Part shown: positions 1 to 8,270 of the stretch, one piece after another
Position numbering within the stretch: position 1 is the stretch's first letter
Layout: every line of letters starts with the position of its first letter
Assembly (NCBI GenBank): GCA_004556165.1
Contig: SFIR01000026.1
Span: forward strand, 1 to 29,228
Source of the DNA: Clostridiales bacterium
GTDB taxonomy: Bacteria > Bacillota > Clostridia > Christensenellales > CAG-138
Direction: 5' to 3'
Length of the DNA: 29,228 bases
The notes under the pieces: generated by a model
What the model was told of the DNA's origin: nothing
Seen by the model: only the letters and a program-made list of their open reading frames with translations
The model's database searches: none
Made by a program: the position numbers and the translations under genes

Positions 1-839
1 AGGAGAGTCTTTCGGCCAGCGAAAATCAGAGATGGCGTGTGCGTAAGAATTTCGAGGAGGGCAAGCCTTGGAACGGGACCCTCCTCGGCTACCGCTACCG
101 GAATGGCGTTTACGTCATCGAGCCGGACGAAGCCGAAACGGTCCGCCGCATTTTCCGGGAGTTCCTTTCCGGCAAGGGTGTTATCGCCATTGCCAAGAGC
201 CTGAACGCAGACGGTGTGAAAACCCGATACGGTAGAGATTGGGGTAAAACCAGCATCGGCGGCATCCTCCGAAATTACGCCTATACCGGGAACCTGCTCC
301 TTCAGAAGACCTTCCGGGAAAACCACCTAACAAAGAAGTCTGTGGTTAACGATGGCCAGCTCCCGATGTACCATGCGGAGGGAACGCACGAGGCCATCAT
401 AAGCATGGAGGAATACGAAGCGGTTCAGGCCGAAATTGCACGGAGGTCCGCAAAGTATGTACCGTCTGACCGGTGCTACACCGGGCGGTATCCGTTTTCC
501 GGCCTGATCGTATGCGCTCACTGCGGCAAACACTACCGGCGAAAGGTCACGGCCACCGGCCCGGTCTGGATTTGCAGCACCTACAATTATCAGGGCCGTG
601 CCGCCTGTCCCTCCAAGCAGATACCGGAGCCTACGCTGACGGCCATGACCGCAGATTTGGATATTGGCGATTTAACGGAAATCATAGCCGAGGACAGGAA
701 CACGCTGGTATTCCGCTTCAAAGACGGTAGAAAAGCCGTTAAACGATGGCAGGACCGCTCACGGGCCAAAAGCTGGACTCCGGAGATGAAAGAGGCCGCA
801 AGGCAAAAAGCGATAGAAAGGAACAGGCACAATGGCTAA
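1..839 (+). CDS. Large serine recombinase, 3' part (5' end outside window)
   Basis: The frame is open from base 3, so the gene begins upstream of the window; the GTG at 39 is internal. The first visible residues (ESLSASEN) match the end of the resolvase catalytic domain: the neighbouring recombinase has EESRSISEN at the same place. What remains is the Recombinase DNA-binding domain (GTLLGYRY through the LRNYAYTGNLLLQK segment) and a zinc ribbon (VCAHCG, then two further Cys in WICSTYN and AACPS). The usual C-terminal coiled coil is almost absent: the ribbon runs straight into a short tail ending FRFKDGRKAVKRW. The family cuts and rejoins DNA through a serine to integrate or excise elements. 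It overlaps the next recombinase gene by 8 bp, so the two are probably translated together. The family assignment is firm; target and activity are unknown. Confidence 0.9.
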   Translation, partial: ESLSASENQRWRVRKNFEEGKPWNGTLLGYRYRNGVYVIEPDEAETVRRIFREFLSGKGVIAIAKSLNADGVKTRYGRDWGKTSIGGILRNYAYTGNLLLQKTFRENHLTKKSVVNDGQLPMYHAEGTHEAIISMEEYEAVQAEIARRSAKYVPSDRCYTGRYPFSGLIVCAHCGKHYRRKVTATGPVWICSTYNYQGRAACPSKQIPEPTLTAMTADLDIGDLTEIIAEDRNTLVFRFKDGRKAVKRWQDRSRAKSWTPEMKEAARQKAIERNRHNG

Positions 840-2415
840 CATCACTGTAATACCGGCTTCAAAGACGCTCCATTCCAAAATGCCGGTCAATGCCCAGAGC
901 AGACGAAAGGTGGCTGGGTATGCTCGTGTTTCCACCGACAGCGAAGAGCAGCTCACCTCCTACGAGGCGCAGGTGGATTATTACACCAAGTACATCCGCT
1001 CGAATCCGGATTGGGAGTTCGTGGATGTGTACACGGACGAAGGAATCTCCGCAACGAACACCCGGCACAGAGACGGCTTCAACCGCATGATTGCGGATGC
1101 GCTGGCCGGAAAGATCGACTTAATCGTCACGAAATCCGTCAGCCGCTTTGCTCGAAACACTGTGGACAGCCTCACCGCCGTTCGCAAGCTGAAGGAACAC
1201 GGCACTGAGGTCTATTTCGAGAAAGAGGGCATTTACACCTTCGATAGCAAGGGCGAACTGCTGATCACCATCATGTCGAGCCTTGCCCAAGAGGAGAGCC
1301 GCTCCATTTCCGAAAATGTCACATGGGGCCAGCGAAAACGCTTTGCAGACGGAAAGGTGTCGTTGCCGTATAAATCCTTCCTCGGCTACCGCAAAGGGCC
1401 TGACGGCTTGCCGGAGATTGTGCCGGAGGAGGCAGAGATTGTACGGGAAATCTACAAGCTGTTCGTTCAGGGCAAAACGGTGAACTGGATCGCCACGCAC
1501 CTTACATCCAAGGGCATCCCCACTCCTCGTGGCAAGGGAAAATGGCAGACCAGCACTATCGAGAGCATCCTGACGAACGAAAAATACAAGGGCTCGGCGG
1601 TCCTGCAGAAGAAATTCACCGTGGATTTCCTGTCAAAGAAAATGAAGGTCAATGAGGGCGAGGTGCCGCAGTACATCGTGGACCAGAGCCATCCAGCCAT
1701 TATCGATCCGGCCCAATGGCAGAAGGTGCAGGATGAGATGGCGGTCCGCAAATCCAGAGGCAAGCACCATAACAGCCTCAGCCCGTTTTCCACAAAGATC
1801 GTCTGCGGTGATTGCGGCGATTATTACGGCAGCAAGGTATGGCACAGCACGGATAAATACCGCCGGGTGATCTGGCAGTGCAATGGAAAGTTCAAGGGCA
1901 AGGACCGTTGCGCCACACCGCATTTATACGAGGAGGACATCAAGCGGCTGTTCCTCCGGGCCGTTGCCGACCTTACCGAGGACCGGGAGGTACTGCTTGA
2001 GACCTGCCGGATGATCCATGATGAATACCTGAACACAGACACCATTGATGCAGAGTGCGCCACGCTCAATGATGAGATTGAGATCGTTTCCGGCCTCACG
2101 AAAAAGCTGATTGCCGAAAACGCCACCACCGCCATTCCGCAGGACGAATACAACAGGAAATACGATGCACTGGTCGAGCGTTACCATGCGGCGCAGGATC
2201 GGCTGGACGATTTGCAAAAACTGAGAATTACACGGAGCTTTCAGGCCGATGTGCTGGAATGCTTCATGTTCGAGATAAAGGCCATCGACACCATGCTGCC
2301 GCTGGAATTCACGGACCGTTTCTGGAACAACCTAATTGACCAGGTGACGGTCTACCACGATGGCCGGATGGTATTCCGCTTCAAAGACGGCACAGAGGTC
2401 ATGGAAACGCTCTGA
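832..2415 (+). CDS. Large serine recombinase (site-specific integrase/excisionase)
   Basis: This is a complete 527-residue large serine recombinase. The resolvase domain spans about residues 26-165, with the nucleophile serine in GYARVST (Ser34) and the conserved GISATNTRHRDGF and KSVSRFARN blocks. The Recombinase domain follows at about 180-300, a zinc ribbon at Cys325/Cys328/Cys350/Cys360, and a likely coiled coil at about 395-465. The last residues (VFRFKDGTEVMETL) repeat those of the upstream recombinase. The ATG lies inside the end of that gene (8-bp overlap), which fits a two- or three-recombinase operon at the edge of a Clostridial integrative element. A terminator follows, then a palindrome and a host tRNA gene, so this is probably the end of the element. 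The exact att site is inferred, not shown. Confidence 0.95.
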   Translation: MANITVIPASKTLHSKMPVNAQSRRKVAGYARVSTDSEEQLTSYEAQVDYYTKYIRSNPDWEFVDVYTDEGISATNTRHRDGFNRMIADALAGKIDLIVTKSVSRFARNTVDSLTAVRKLKEHGTEVYFEKEGIYTFDSKGELLITIMSSLAQEESRSISENVTWGQRKRFADGKVSLPYKSFLGYRKGPDGLPEIVPEEAEIVREIYKLFVQGKTVNWIATHLTSKGIPTPRGKGKWQTSTIESILTNEKYKGSAVLQKKFTVDFLSKKMKVNEGEVPQYIVDQSHPAIIDPAQWQKVQDEMAVRKSRGKHHNSLSPFSTKIVCGDCGDYYGSKVWHSTDKYRRVIWQCNGKFKGKDRCATPHLYEEDIKRLFLRAVADLTEDREVLLETCRMIHDEYLNTDTIDAECATLNDEIEIVSGLTKKLIAENATTAIPQDEYNRKYDALVERYHAAQDRLDDLQKLRITRSFQADVLECFMFEIKAIDTMLPLEFTDRFWNNLIDQVTVYHDGRMVFRFKDGTEVMETL

Positions 2416-2431
2416 TGCCGAAAAACAAAAC

Positions 2432-2475
2432 AGCCCGTGACGGGGATCAGGCGGTCCTCATCACGGGCTTTCTTT
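2432..2475 (+). terminator. Rho-independent terminator after the recombinases
   Basis: A 9-bp perfect stem, AGCCCGTGA (2432-2440) with TCACGGGCT (2461-2469), is followed by TTCTTT, 16 bases after the recombinase stop codon. Confidence 0.8.
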
Positions 2476-2524
2476 GTGTGAAACGGTTGTGATTTTTTGA
2501 AACGATTAGGATATAAGCCTCCGA

Positions 2525-2559
2525 GACCGGTAATCGACACATTGTATCAATTACCGGTC
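2525..2559. repeat. 35-bp imperfect palindrome, candidate recombination (att) site or element end
   Basis: GACCGGTAAT (2525-2534) pairs with ATTACCGGTC (2550-2559), and the symmetry continues with mismatches to an axis at base 2542 (14 of 17 positions symmetric). It has no T-run on either side, so it is a poor intrinsic terminator for the tRNA. It sits between the recombinase terminator and the 3' end of tRNA-Leu. Serine recombinases bind imperfect dyads of about 40-50 bp, so an attachment site is a reasonable inference, though unproven. Confidence 0.5.
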
Positions 2560-2565
2560 CAGTTA

Positions 2566-2648
2566 TGGTGCGGTTGATGGGACTTGAACCCATACGGTCT
2601 CCCATACGCCCCTCAAACGTACGCGTCTGCCTGTTCCGCCACAACCGC
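2566..2648 (-). tRNA. tRNA-Leu (GAG)
   Basis: Read on the minus strand, an 83-nt tRNA including an encoded CCA (TGG at 2566-2568). The acceptor stem is GCGGTTG with CAACCGC and the discriminator is A. The D-arm GTGGCGGAACAGGCAGAC is typical of tRNA-Leu. The anticodon stem TACGT/GCGTA encloses loop TTGAGGG, giving anticodon GAG. A class II variable arm precedes the T-arm with loop TTCAAGT. The gene is intact although it borders the mobile element. Confidence 0.95.
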
Positions 2649-2697
2649 AAATATTCATTTCCGCAGCAGATTGCTTCTGCTTTCAGCTGCGTCAGCT

Positions 2698-2726
2698 ATT
2701 ATAACGCTTTATTCATCTGCTGTCAA
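2698..2726 (-). promoter_or_regulatory. Consensus sigma-A promoter of tRNA-Leu
   Basis: On the minus strand, TTGACA (2721-2726) is separated by exactly 17 bp from TATAAT (2698-2703). Both boxes are perfect, and the tRNA 5' end lies about 43 bp beyond the expected start of transcription. Confidence 0.9.
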
Positions 2727-2758
2727 TACCGAATTTCGGAGAAAAAGTAATATACTTT

Positions 2759-4195
2759 TCATCCCTGTTCCGGCAGCTCTTCAGAGCCGTCAGGCTTCGC
2801 TGCTGCTTCTGAAACGGCTTGACTGCCGACATCCTTGACAAGGCGGTGCTTTTCCCAATTGCTCTTTCTGAAATAGATATAGCATATCGCCGAGCAGAGC
2901 ATCCAGCCCGCAGGGTACCCGAGAGCAACGGAGACAGGCGTATTGATAAAGAATTTCGTCATCACAAACAGATATATCTGCCTGAATACGACGAAGCAGC
3001 CGAGCATGATTATCATCGGAGCCTTGCTGTCGCCTGCGCCCCTCAGCGAGCCGCTCAATATCTGATTGATGCAGCAGAAAACATAGAAGGGCGAAATCAG
3101 CCTCAGGAATAATGCGCCGTGCTCGACAACATTGGGAGTTGGGTTAAAGAAGCTGACGAGGGGCTCGGCAAAGACGACAACGGGGACAATGAGCACAACG
3201 GTAAATATCGAAGATACGAGCAGCGAGGCTCTGACGCCCTTCTTGGCTCTTTCAACCTTGTTGACACCGAGATTCTGCCCGACAAAGGTCGTCGAAGCAA
3301 GCGCGATGCTCTGCATAGGCAGCAGCAGGAACTGGTCTATCTTTGAATATGCCGTCCAGCCGCCCATGCAGCCCGTTGATACGGGATTATCGAAGAAATT
3401 GATATAGCCCTGCACAAAAATATTCGAGAACGAGGTTATCGCCATCTGAAGCGCCGCAGGAATCCCCACTCGGAAGATCTGGCCGAGGCATTTCATATCA
3501 ATCCGCAGTTTTTTCAAATGCAGCTTGCAGTATCCATCCGAACGCACCAGAGTGATGATAACAAGGACTGCCGACAGGCACTGCGCAGCGACCGTCGCAA
3601 GCGCAACACCTGCAACGCCCATGCGGAATACTATTACAAACACTAAATCGAGTATCGTATTTGTGAGCGCGGAGCAAACGAGGAAATAGAACGGGCGCCT
3701 TGAATCGCCTATTGCGCGCATGATGCCCGAACCCATATTATAGATGAGAAGGCCGACGATGCCGGCAAAATAGATTACAAGATATGTCGTGGCTTCCGGC
3801 GTGGTTGCGGCATTCATCTTCATGAGCTTTAGGAGCAGCGGAGTCAGCGCAATGCCGACTACGGCAAAGACAACGCTGAGTATCAGCGTCATGGCGATAG
3901 CGGTATGAACGGTATCCTGCACATGCTTTTCATCCTTTGCGCCGTAGTACTGGGAAATGACGACGCTTGCTCCGGTGCTCAGGCCCAGAAAAAGCCCGAT
4001 TAATAGGTTGATAATCGGGCCGATATTTCCGACCGCAGCAAAGGCATCATCGCCGACATAGTTTCCGACGACCCAGGTATCAACGGTATTGTACAGCTGC
4101 TGGAAAAGATTCCCGAGAAGAAGCGGTATTGAGAATTTTATGATATGGGAAAGGATATTGCCTTCCGTCATATCGACATCTTTTTTTGCACTCAT
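2759..4195 (-). CDS. MATE family multidrug/Na+ efflux transporter
   Basis: This is a multi-pass membrane protein of the MATE family (about 478 residues from the chosen start). It opens with the family hallmark DMTEGNILSHIIKFSIPLLL and GNLFQQLYNTVDTWVVG, has the expected two six-helix halves, and ends in a polar tail. MATE proteins export drugs or toxins against a Na+ or H+ gradient; the substrate cannot be read from sequence. The frame stays open to GTG 4246 and also has an ATG at 4228. ATG 4195 is preferred because relatives start just before DMTEG and AAAGG precedes it, but 4228 (preceded by CGGAG) is possible. The gene stands alone, with its own extended -10 promoter and the tRNA-Leu promoter just beyond its 3' end. 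Confidence 0.93.
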   Translation of the reverse strand: MSAKKDVDMTEGNILSHIIKFSIPLLLGNLFQQLYNTVDTWVVGNYVGDDAFAAVGNIGPIINLLIGLFLGLSTGASVVISQYYGAKDEKHVQDTVHTAIAMTLILSVVFAVVGIALTPLLLKLMKMNAATTPEATTYLVIYFAGIVGLLIYNMGSGIMRAIGDSRRPFYFLVCSALTNTILDLVFVIVFRMGVAGVALATVAAQCLSAVLVIITLVRSDGYCKLHLKKLRIDMKCLGQIFRVGIPAALQMAITSFSNIFVQGYINFFDNPVSTGCMGGWTAYSKIDQFLLLPMQSIALASTTFVGQNLGVNKVERAKKGVRASLLVSSIFTVVLIVPVVVFAEPLVSFFNPTPNVVEHGALFLRLISPFYVFCCINQILSGSLRGAGDSKAPMIIMLGCFVVFRQIYLFVMTKFFINTPVSVALGYPAGWMLCSAICYIYFRKSNWEKHRLVKDVGSQAVSEAAAKPDGSEELPEQG

Positions 4196-4268
4196 TCTGC
4201 CTTTAAATCGCGCCGAAATTGAATTCATGTCCTGCTGTCTCCGCACAAAATTACATATCTTGTTCCCA

Positions 4269-4274
4269 ATTATA
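4269..4274 (-). promoter_or_regulatory. Extended -10 promoter for the MATE gene
   Basis: On the minus strand a perfect TATAAT is preceded by TG one base upstream (TGCTATAAT), an extended -10. The -35 at 17 bp spacing (TGGTAA) is weak. Predicted start of transcription is near 4262. Confidence 0.6.
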
Positions 4275-4360
4275 GCACCGATTTTTCACTTTTACCATAT
4301 AATTAAAATTATATTTATTCTGCGGCGTTTTTCGGTGATTTCCCGGGAAATAATCACACT

Positions 4361-4395
4361 ATAAAAGGGAAACTGCTTTATTTCGCAGTCTCCCT
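4361..4395 (-). terminator. Terminator for the M28 peptidase operon
   Basis: On the minus strand AGGGAGACTGC pairs with GCAGTTTCCCT (one mismatch, 8-nt loop) and is followed by TTTAT. It lies about 70 bp past the peptidase stop codon. Confidence 0.7.
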
Positions 4396-4462
4396 ACCGT
4401 TGTTTTGTGCCGTAATATGGAATCATTGAGAGATTATTTCGGTAATATTCTCTTAATTATTC

Positions 4463-5719
4463 CTATTTTCTGAAAAGGTACTTATCAACGGCTTCCCTCA
4501 TGGAATCGGAGATCTTTCTCTCCACGGGAAGCACGACGGAATTCGCCATGCGCTTTGAGAATTCGAGAACGATATGAAGGGTCTTGTTAAGCGCCTTTTC
4601 GGACATATAGCCGAGCTCCAGATTGTCGTGGCGATTGTGGATATAGGCTGTGCCGTTAGCGCCGCTGCGGACGAAATTGACCGCAGGCACGCCGTTATCG
4701 GCGAAGGGAACGCTGTCGCTCGAATAGATATGGTCCTCAACATTGACAGCAAGCCCCATCTCGTTCATGAGGCCTTCAACATAGCTTACGAATCCGTCCG
4801 CGCCCATTGTCGCGCAGCCGTCGCTGCCGAGAATGGGACCTGCGACATCGACATTTATCATCAGGCGGTGATTCTTCAGCTCCTCCTCATGGGCCTTAGT
4901 GTATGCCTTGCTGCCCAGAAGCCCCTGCTCCTCCGAACCGAACCAGTTGAATTTCAGCGTGCGCTTAGGCGGATTCTCCGCAAAGTATCTGAGCACCTCC
5001 ATGTTGATAACCGAACCGGACATATTATCATATACGCCCTTGGAGAAATAAACGCTGTCGTAATGCGCGCCGAAGGAGATTATCTCATCCGGCAGATCGG
5101 TGCCTCGAATCTCGGTGCAGACATTATGCGAAATGACATTCTTCCTTTCGCTCTTAACGATTAGCTTCACTCTTTCCGCGCCCATCTCGACCATTTCGGC
5201 AGCATCCCATACATCCATATTGATGAGGACATTGTAACCGAATTTATCGGAGAGCGGTTCGCGGAGCTTGCAGATATTGATATCGCGGATATCCCTGCTA
5301 TCGCGCATATCGCCGTTAAAGGTGATGATTGCGGCAGGCTTGGCCTTCTGAAGCTTCTCATAGGATTTCATAGTCACGCGCTGATTGCACATTATCGCCA
5401 TGCCCTCCGCACCCTGCATGAGCACTGGCGCACAGTCCTCAACATACCTGAAATCGAGCTCGAGGCCTTCATCGGGAGTGCTGTCCGAACGGATATAGCC
5501 GGTTACCGGGTATTCCTTCTCATAGGGCGCAAGCACAATAAGCCTTGCTTCGCTGACCTCGCCGCCTGCGACCTCAAAATCCTCGATGGTGCAGGGGAGG
5601 CCGATAGCTTCCACCTCGGCCTTGAGGGCTTCGGCGGTTCTGAGCTCCTCTGGAGAACCCGATACACGGGTATAGCCGAGCTTTCTCATCAGTTCAAATG
5701 CTCTTTTTGACGGTTCCAT
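4463..5719 (-). CDS. M28 family zinc metallopeptidase (aminopeptidase)
   Basis: 418 residues with no signal peptide or membrane segment, so probably cytoplasmic. Metal-binding residues of the M28 family are visible: His219 and Asp221 in GAHYDSV, Asp231 in YDNMSGS, the catalytic Glu pair in FGSEEQG (263-264), Asp291 in NVDVAG, and a late His in IHNRHDN. Residues of about 90-190 form an inserted PA-like region. The family removes N-terminal residues from peptides using two zinc ions; the substrate here is unknown. The start ATG follows GGAGG at 5-bp spacing. It lies 61 bp after tgt on the same strand with no terminator between, so it is probably the last gene of the mnmM-tgt transcript. Confidence 0.9.
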   Translation of the reverse strand: MEPSKRAFELMRKLGYTRVSGSPEELRTAEALKAEVEAIGLPCTIEDFEVAGGEVSEARLIVLAPYEKEYPVTGYIRSDSTPDEGLELDFRYVEDCAPVLMQGAEGMAIMCNQRVTMKSYEKLQKAKPAAIITFNGDMRDSRDIRDINICKLREPLSDKFGYNVLINMDVWDAAEMVEMGAERVKLIVKSERKNVISHNVCTEIRGTDLPDEIISFGAHYDSVYFSKGVYDNMSGSVINMEVLRYFAENPPKRTLKFNWFGSEEQGLLGSKAYTKAHEEELKNHRLMINVDVAGPILGSDGCATMGADGFVSYVEGLMNEMGLAVNVEDHIYSSDSVPFADNGVPAVNFVRSGANGTAYIHNRHDNLELGYMSEKALNKTLHIVLEFSKRMANSVVLPVERKISDSMREAVDKYLFRK

Positions 5720-5780
5720 AGTTTCCTCCGGGTAATTATTTTTAATAAAAATTCAGAATCAGAGTACGGTAGGGTCCGGC

Positions 5781-6920
5781 TCAGTCGGCAAACCTTCCCA
5801 ATATTTCGCGGTACTTTTTATAGAATTCCGTAAAGCAGCCGCATTCGAGGCTCTCGCGTATCCTTGCAGTCATTTCATTATAGAAATACAGGTTATGCAG
5901 CACGCAGAGGCGCATACCGAGGCGTTCATCGGCCTTAAGCAGATGCCTTATATACGCACGGGAATAGCTCCTGCATGCAGGACAGCCGCAGTTTTCATCT
6001 ATCGGCAGGCTGTCCAGCTTATGCTTTTCGGCGAGCAGACGGAGTTTTCCTTTCCATGTGAACACGTTTCCGTGCTGCGCATTGCGGAGCGGCAGCACGC
6101 AGTCGAAAAAATCCACGCCGAGGTTCACGGCTTCAAGGATATTTACAGGAGTTCCGACGCCCATTAAGTAACGGGGCTTATCCTTTGGCATATGGGGTTC
6201 GACGGCATCTATGATCCCATACATCTCCTCTGCGGTCTCTCCGACCGAAAGACCGCCTATTGCGTAGCCGTCAACGGGAATATCGCGTATCTCGCGCATA
6301 TGCTTGACCCTGAGATCCGGGTAGACACCGCCCTGATTGATGCCGAAAAGAAGCTGTGCGCGGTTAATGGTATCCTCTTTGGCATTCAGCACGTCCATCT
6401 CCGCACGGCAGCGTTCGAGCCAGCGAGTGGTGCGCTCTATCGACCTTGCAACATACTCCCTCGGCGAAGGATTGGCGATACATTCATCAAATGCCATCGC
6501 AATGGTTGATGCAAGGTGGGACTGAATGCGCATGGATTCCTCCGGCCCCATGAATATCTTTTTGCCGTCGATATAGGAAACGAAGCTGACGCCCTCCTCG
6601 CGGATTTTGCGCCTGTGTGCAAGCGAAAACACCTGAAAACCGCCGCTGTCGGTGAGAATGGGCTTATCCCAGTTCATGAATTTATGCAGACCGCCCAATT
6701 TACATATGATTTCATCACCCGGACGGATGTGCAGATGGTAGGTGTTGGAAAGCTCCACCTGACAGCCGATCTCGCGTAGATCATCGGTCGAAGCTCCGCC
6801 TCGTATGGCGGCAGCGGTACCGACATTCATAAAAACGGGGGTCTCTATCACTCCGTGTACGGTCTGCATGCGTCCGCGCCTCGCACGGCCCTCGGTTTTG
6901 ATTACTTCAAAGCTGCTCAT
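5781..6920 (-). CDS. tgt: tRNA-guanine transglycosylase (queuine tRNA-ribosyltransferase)
   Basis: 379 residues, the usual length for bacterial Tgt. This enzyme swaps G34 in tRNAs with GUN anticodons (Asp, Asn, His, Tyr) for preQ1 in queuosine synthesis. Visible features are LTDSGGFQVFSL with Asp91 of the active site, GGLSVGE, the second catalytic block VDFFDCVLPLRNAQHG, and the zinc site CGCPACRSYSRAYIRH ending in VLHNLYFY. Its ATG starts one base after the stop of the upstream methyltransferase gene, so translation is coupled. Neither preQ1 synthesis genes nor queA lie in this window. Confidence 0.97.
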   Translation of the reverse strand: MSSFEVIKTEGRARRGRMQTVHGVIETPVFMNVGTAAAIRGGASTDDLREIGCQVELSNTYHLHIRPGDEIICKLGGLHKFMNWDKPILTDSGGFQVFSLAHRRKIREEGVSFVSYIDGKKIFMGPEESMRIQSHLASTIAMAFDECIANPSPREYVARSIERTTRWLERCRAEMDVLNAKEDTINRAQLLFGINQGGVYPDLRVKHMREIRDIPVDGYAIGGLSVGETAEEMYGIIDAVEPHMPKDKPRYLMGVGTPVNILEAVNLGVDFFDCVLPLRNAQHGNVFTWKGKLRLLAEKHKLDSLPIDENCGCPACRSYSRAYIRHLLKADERLGMRLCVLHNLYFYNEMTARIRESLECGCFTEFYKKYREILGRFAD

Positions 6921-6921
6921 A

Positions 6922-7470
6922 TCAGAATTTCATGATTATTACGGGGATGGGCGGGTCCTTCTTCCAATTGTGGAAGCGGACAACAAGCACCTGATATTTT
7001 TCCGTGTCAAGCTCCTTCAGCCATTCGAGCAGGGCGTCCCTCTCCTCATACCCGGTCGCACCGCCGTGGTAGATCGAAACGCACATAATCCCACCGTGGC
7101 GGAGCAGCTCAAGGCCTGCGGTTATCGCCCTTATGCTGCTATCGGCATGAGTAAATATTGTATGATCGCCGCCCGGCAGGTACCCGAGGTTGAATACTAT
7201 CGCGCTGACGCTCTCGGATTCGGCATACTCGGCCATGAATTCATGCGAGCGGTGAACGACCTCGGCTTTCAGTCCCCTTTCTGCGAGCAGTTTATTCGTG
7301 CTGTCGATAGCATCCTGCTGTATATCGAAGGCGACAACCCTGCCGCTTTCGCCTACAAGCCCGCACAGGAATGCGGTATCATAGCCCCTGCCTGCGGTTG
7401 CGTCGATGCAGGTATCGCCTTTTTTTACGGTGGACGAAATTATACTGTGGACAAGTGTTAATGCGTTCAT
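6922..7470 (-). CDS. mnmM: Class I SAM methyltransferase of the YtqB/MnmM family (tRNA U34 mnm5 modification)
   Basis: 182 residues from ATG 7470. SAM-binding motif I is CIDATAGRGYDT (about 21-32), the acidic end of strand 2 is AFDIQ, and motif IV is the family signature NLGYLPGGDH (94-103). The tail SIYHGGATGYEE then NWKKDPPIPVIIMKF also matches YtqB. In Bacillus this family (MnmM) methylates aminomethyl-uridine at tRNA wobble position 34. The open frame extends 27 codons further upstream, but those codons cover the promoter, and MNALTLVHSI matches the family N-terminus. There is no Shine-Dalgarno sequence: the promoter puts +1 on the A of the ATG, so the mRNA is probably leaderless. It forms an operon with tgt. 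Confidence 0.85.
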   Translation of the reverse strand: MNALTLVHSIISSTVKKGDTCIDATAGRGYDTAFLCGLVGESGRVVAFDIQQDAIDSTNKLLAERGLKAEVVHRSHEFMAEYAESESVSAIVFNLGYLPGGDHTIFTHADSSIRAITAGLELLRHGGIMCVSIYHGGATGYEERDALLEWLKELDTEKYQVLVVRFHNWKKDPPIPVIIMKF

Positions 7471-7476
7471 GGCTGA

Positions 7477-7505
7477 ATTGTAGCAGATTTCGCTGCGGAA
7501 TTCAA
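7477..7505 (-). promoter_or_regulatory. Promoter of the mnmM-tgt operon, positioned for a leaderless mRNA
   Basis: On the minus strand TTGAAT (7500-7505), 17 bp, then TACAAT (7477-7482). The ATG of the methyltransferase begins 7 nt after the last -10 base, where +1 is expected. No Shine-Dalgarno sequence fits in between. Confidence 0.6.
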
Positions 7506-7530
7506 GGTTTCGGTTCTGTTGGGTACGGGC

Positions 7531-7550
7531 AGCGTATGCAAGCGTATGCA
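7531..7550. repeat. Perfect tandem 10-bp repeat
   Basis: AGCGTATGCA occurs twice head to tail, upstream of the mnmM promoter on one side and of the promoter at 7568 on the other. It could be an operator for either gene, but nothing more can be seen. Confidence 0.5.
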
Positions 7551-7567
7551 TCAGACATTTTATTTGC

Positions 7568-7596
7568 TTGCAAAGCCAAGACTAAAATGTTATACT
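7568..7596 (+). promoter_or_regulatory. Sigma-A promoter for the small membrane protein gene
   Basis: TTGCAA (7568-7573), 17-bp spacer, TATACT (7591-7596). Predicted start is near 7603, leaving a 34-nt leader with AAGGGAT before ATG 7637. Confidence 0.75.
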
Positions 7597-7636
7597 TTAT
7601 TTATCAATTCCGTAATTCATCATGAAGGGATAATAA

Positions 7637-8245
7637 ATGGAAAAGGATACAAAGAAAAAGAAGAAGGCTGCTTCCGATAAGGAGAATGCTCTGCGCAAAG
7701 CCGGCAATATCGCCAAGGCAAGGCGTTCCGTTTGGTATGTGCTGAGGATAGTGCTCATCATTGTCGCCGTGATGCTGCTTGCGTATACCGCATTTATCGA
7801 GGCCATGTACATAAGCAATACCTATATAATAGTAACGGAGGGCATGGCGCTCCGCGCGGACTGCATCATAAACGACGGCAGCATTGATACGCTCACCGAT
7901 CACTTTACGGAGCTTCAGATTGAGGGCGACAACGAGCTGTACGGCACCAAGTATGATGCCTTCCATGTGGAAAGCTATAATTACGATATTGAGATCGAAA
8001 GCCTGAAGGTTCTGCCGTGGTCCAATACCGCCACATATACAGTGGTTGAGAGCGTATCGCAGATCATCGCAAAGCCCTATGATTCCGGCACGACAAGGCC
8101 CGTCCCCGAATGGACGACGGTGCGCTATAAGGTCACGCTCGAAAAGTTCTCGGGCAAATGGGTCATTACTTCTCTGACCGTGCTCGAATACAATCCTGAG
8201 CTTGAGCCGAATAATACCCCGGATTATTCCGAGCTGGAGGATTAG
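7637..8245 (+). CDS. Single-pass membrane protein of unknown function
   Basis: I do not recognise a family for this 202-residue protein. The first 33 residues are strongly basic (KDTKKKKK, and RKAGNIAKARR) and should stay in the cytoplasm. One hydrophobic helix spans about residues 34-54 (VLRIVLIIVAVMLLAYTAF). The remaining 145 residues lie outside the cell, are acidic and beta-rich, and end in a disordered ELEPNNTPDYSELED. The repeated alternation in the DIEIESLKV, TATYTVVES and VRYKVTLEK segments suggests a compact beta fold resembling NTF2- or lipoprotein-like outer domains, but that is inference. It has its own promoter and terminator and lies upstream of the sigma/anti-sigma pair, without clear evidence of a shared role. 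Confidence 0.85.
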   Translation: MEKDTKKKKKAASDKENALRKAGNIAKARRSVWYVLRIVLIIVAVMLLAYTAFIEAMYISNTYIIVTEGMALRADCIINDGSIDTLTDHFTELQIEGDNELYGTKYDAFHVESYNYDIEIESLKVLPWSNTATYTVVESVSQIIAKPYDSGTTRPVPEWTTVRYKVTLEKFSGKWVITSLTVLEYNPELEPNNTPDYSELED

Positions 8246-8270
8246 GCTTCATTATATGCAATATGCATCC

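Noticed and set aside
4338..4351. Perfect palindrome ATTTCCCGGGAAAT as an operator
   Set aside because: It lies between two gene ends/starts with no promoter overlapping it; a 14-bp palindrome alone is not enough to call a site.
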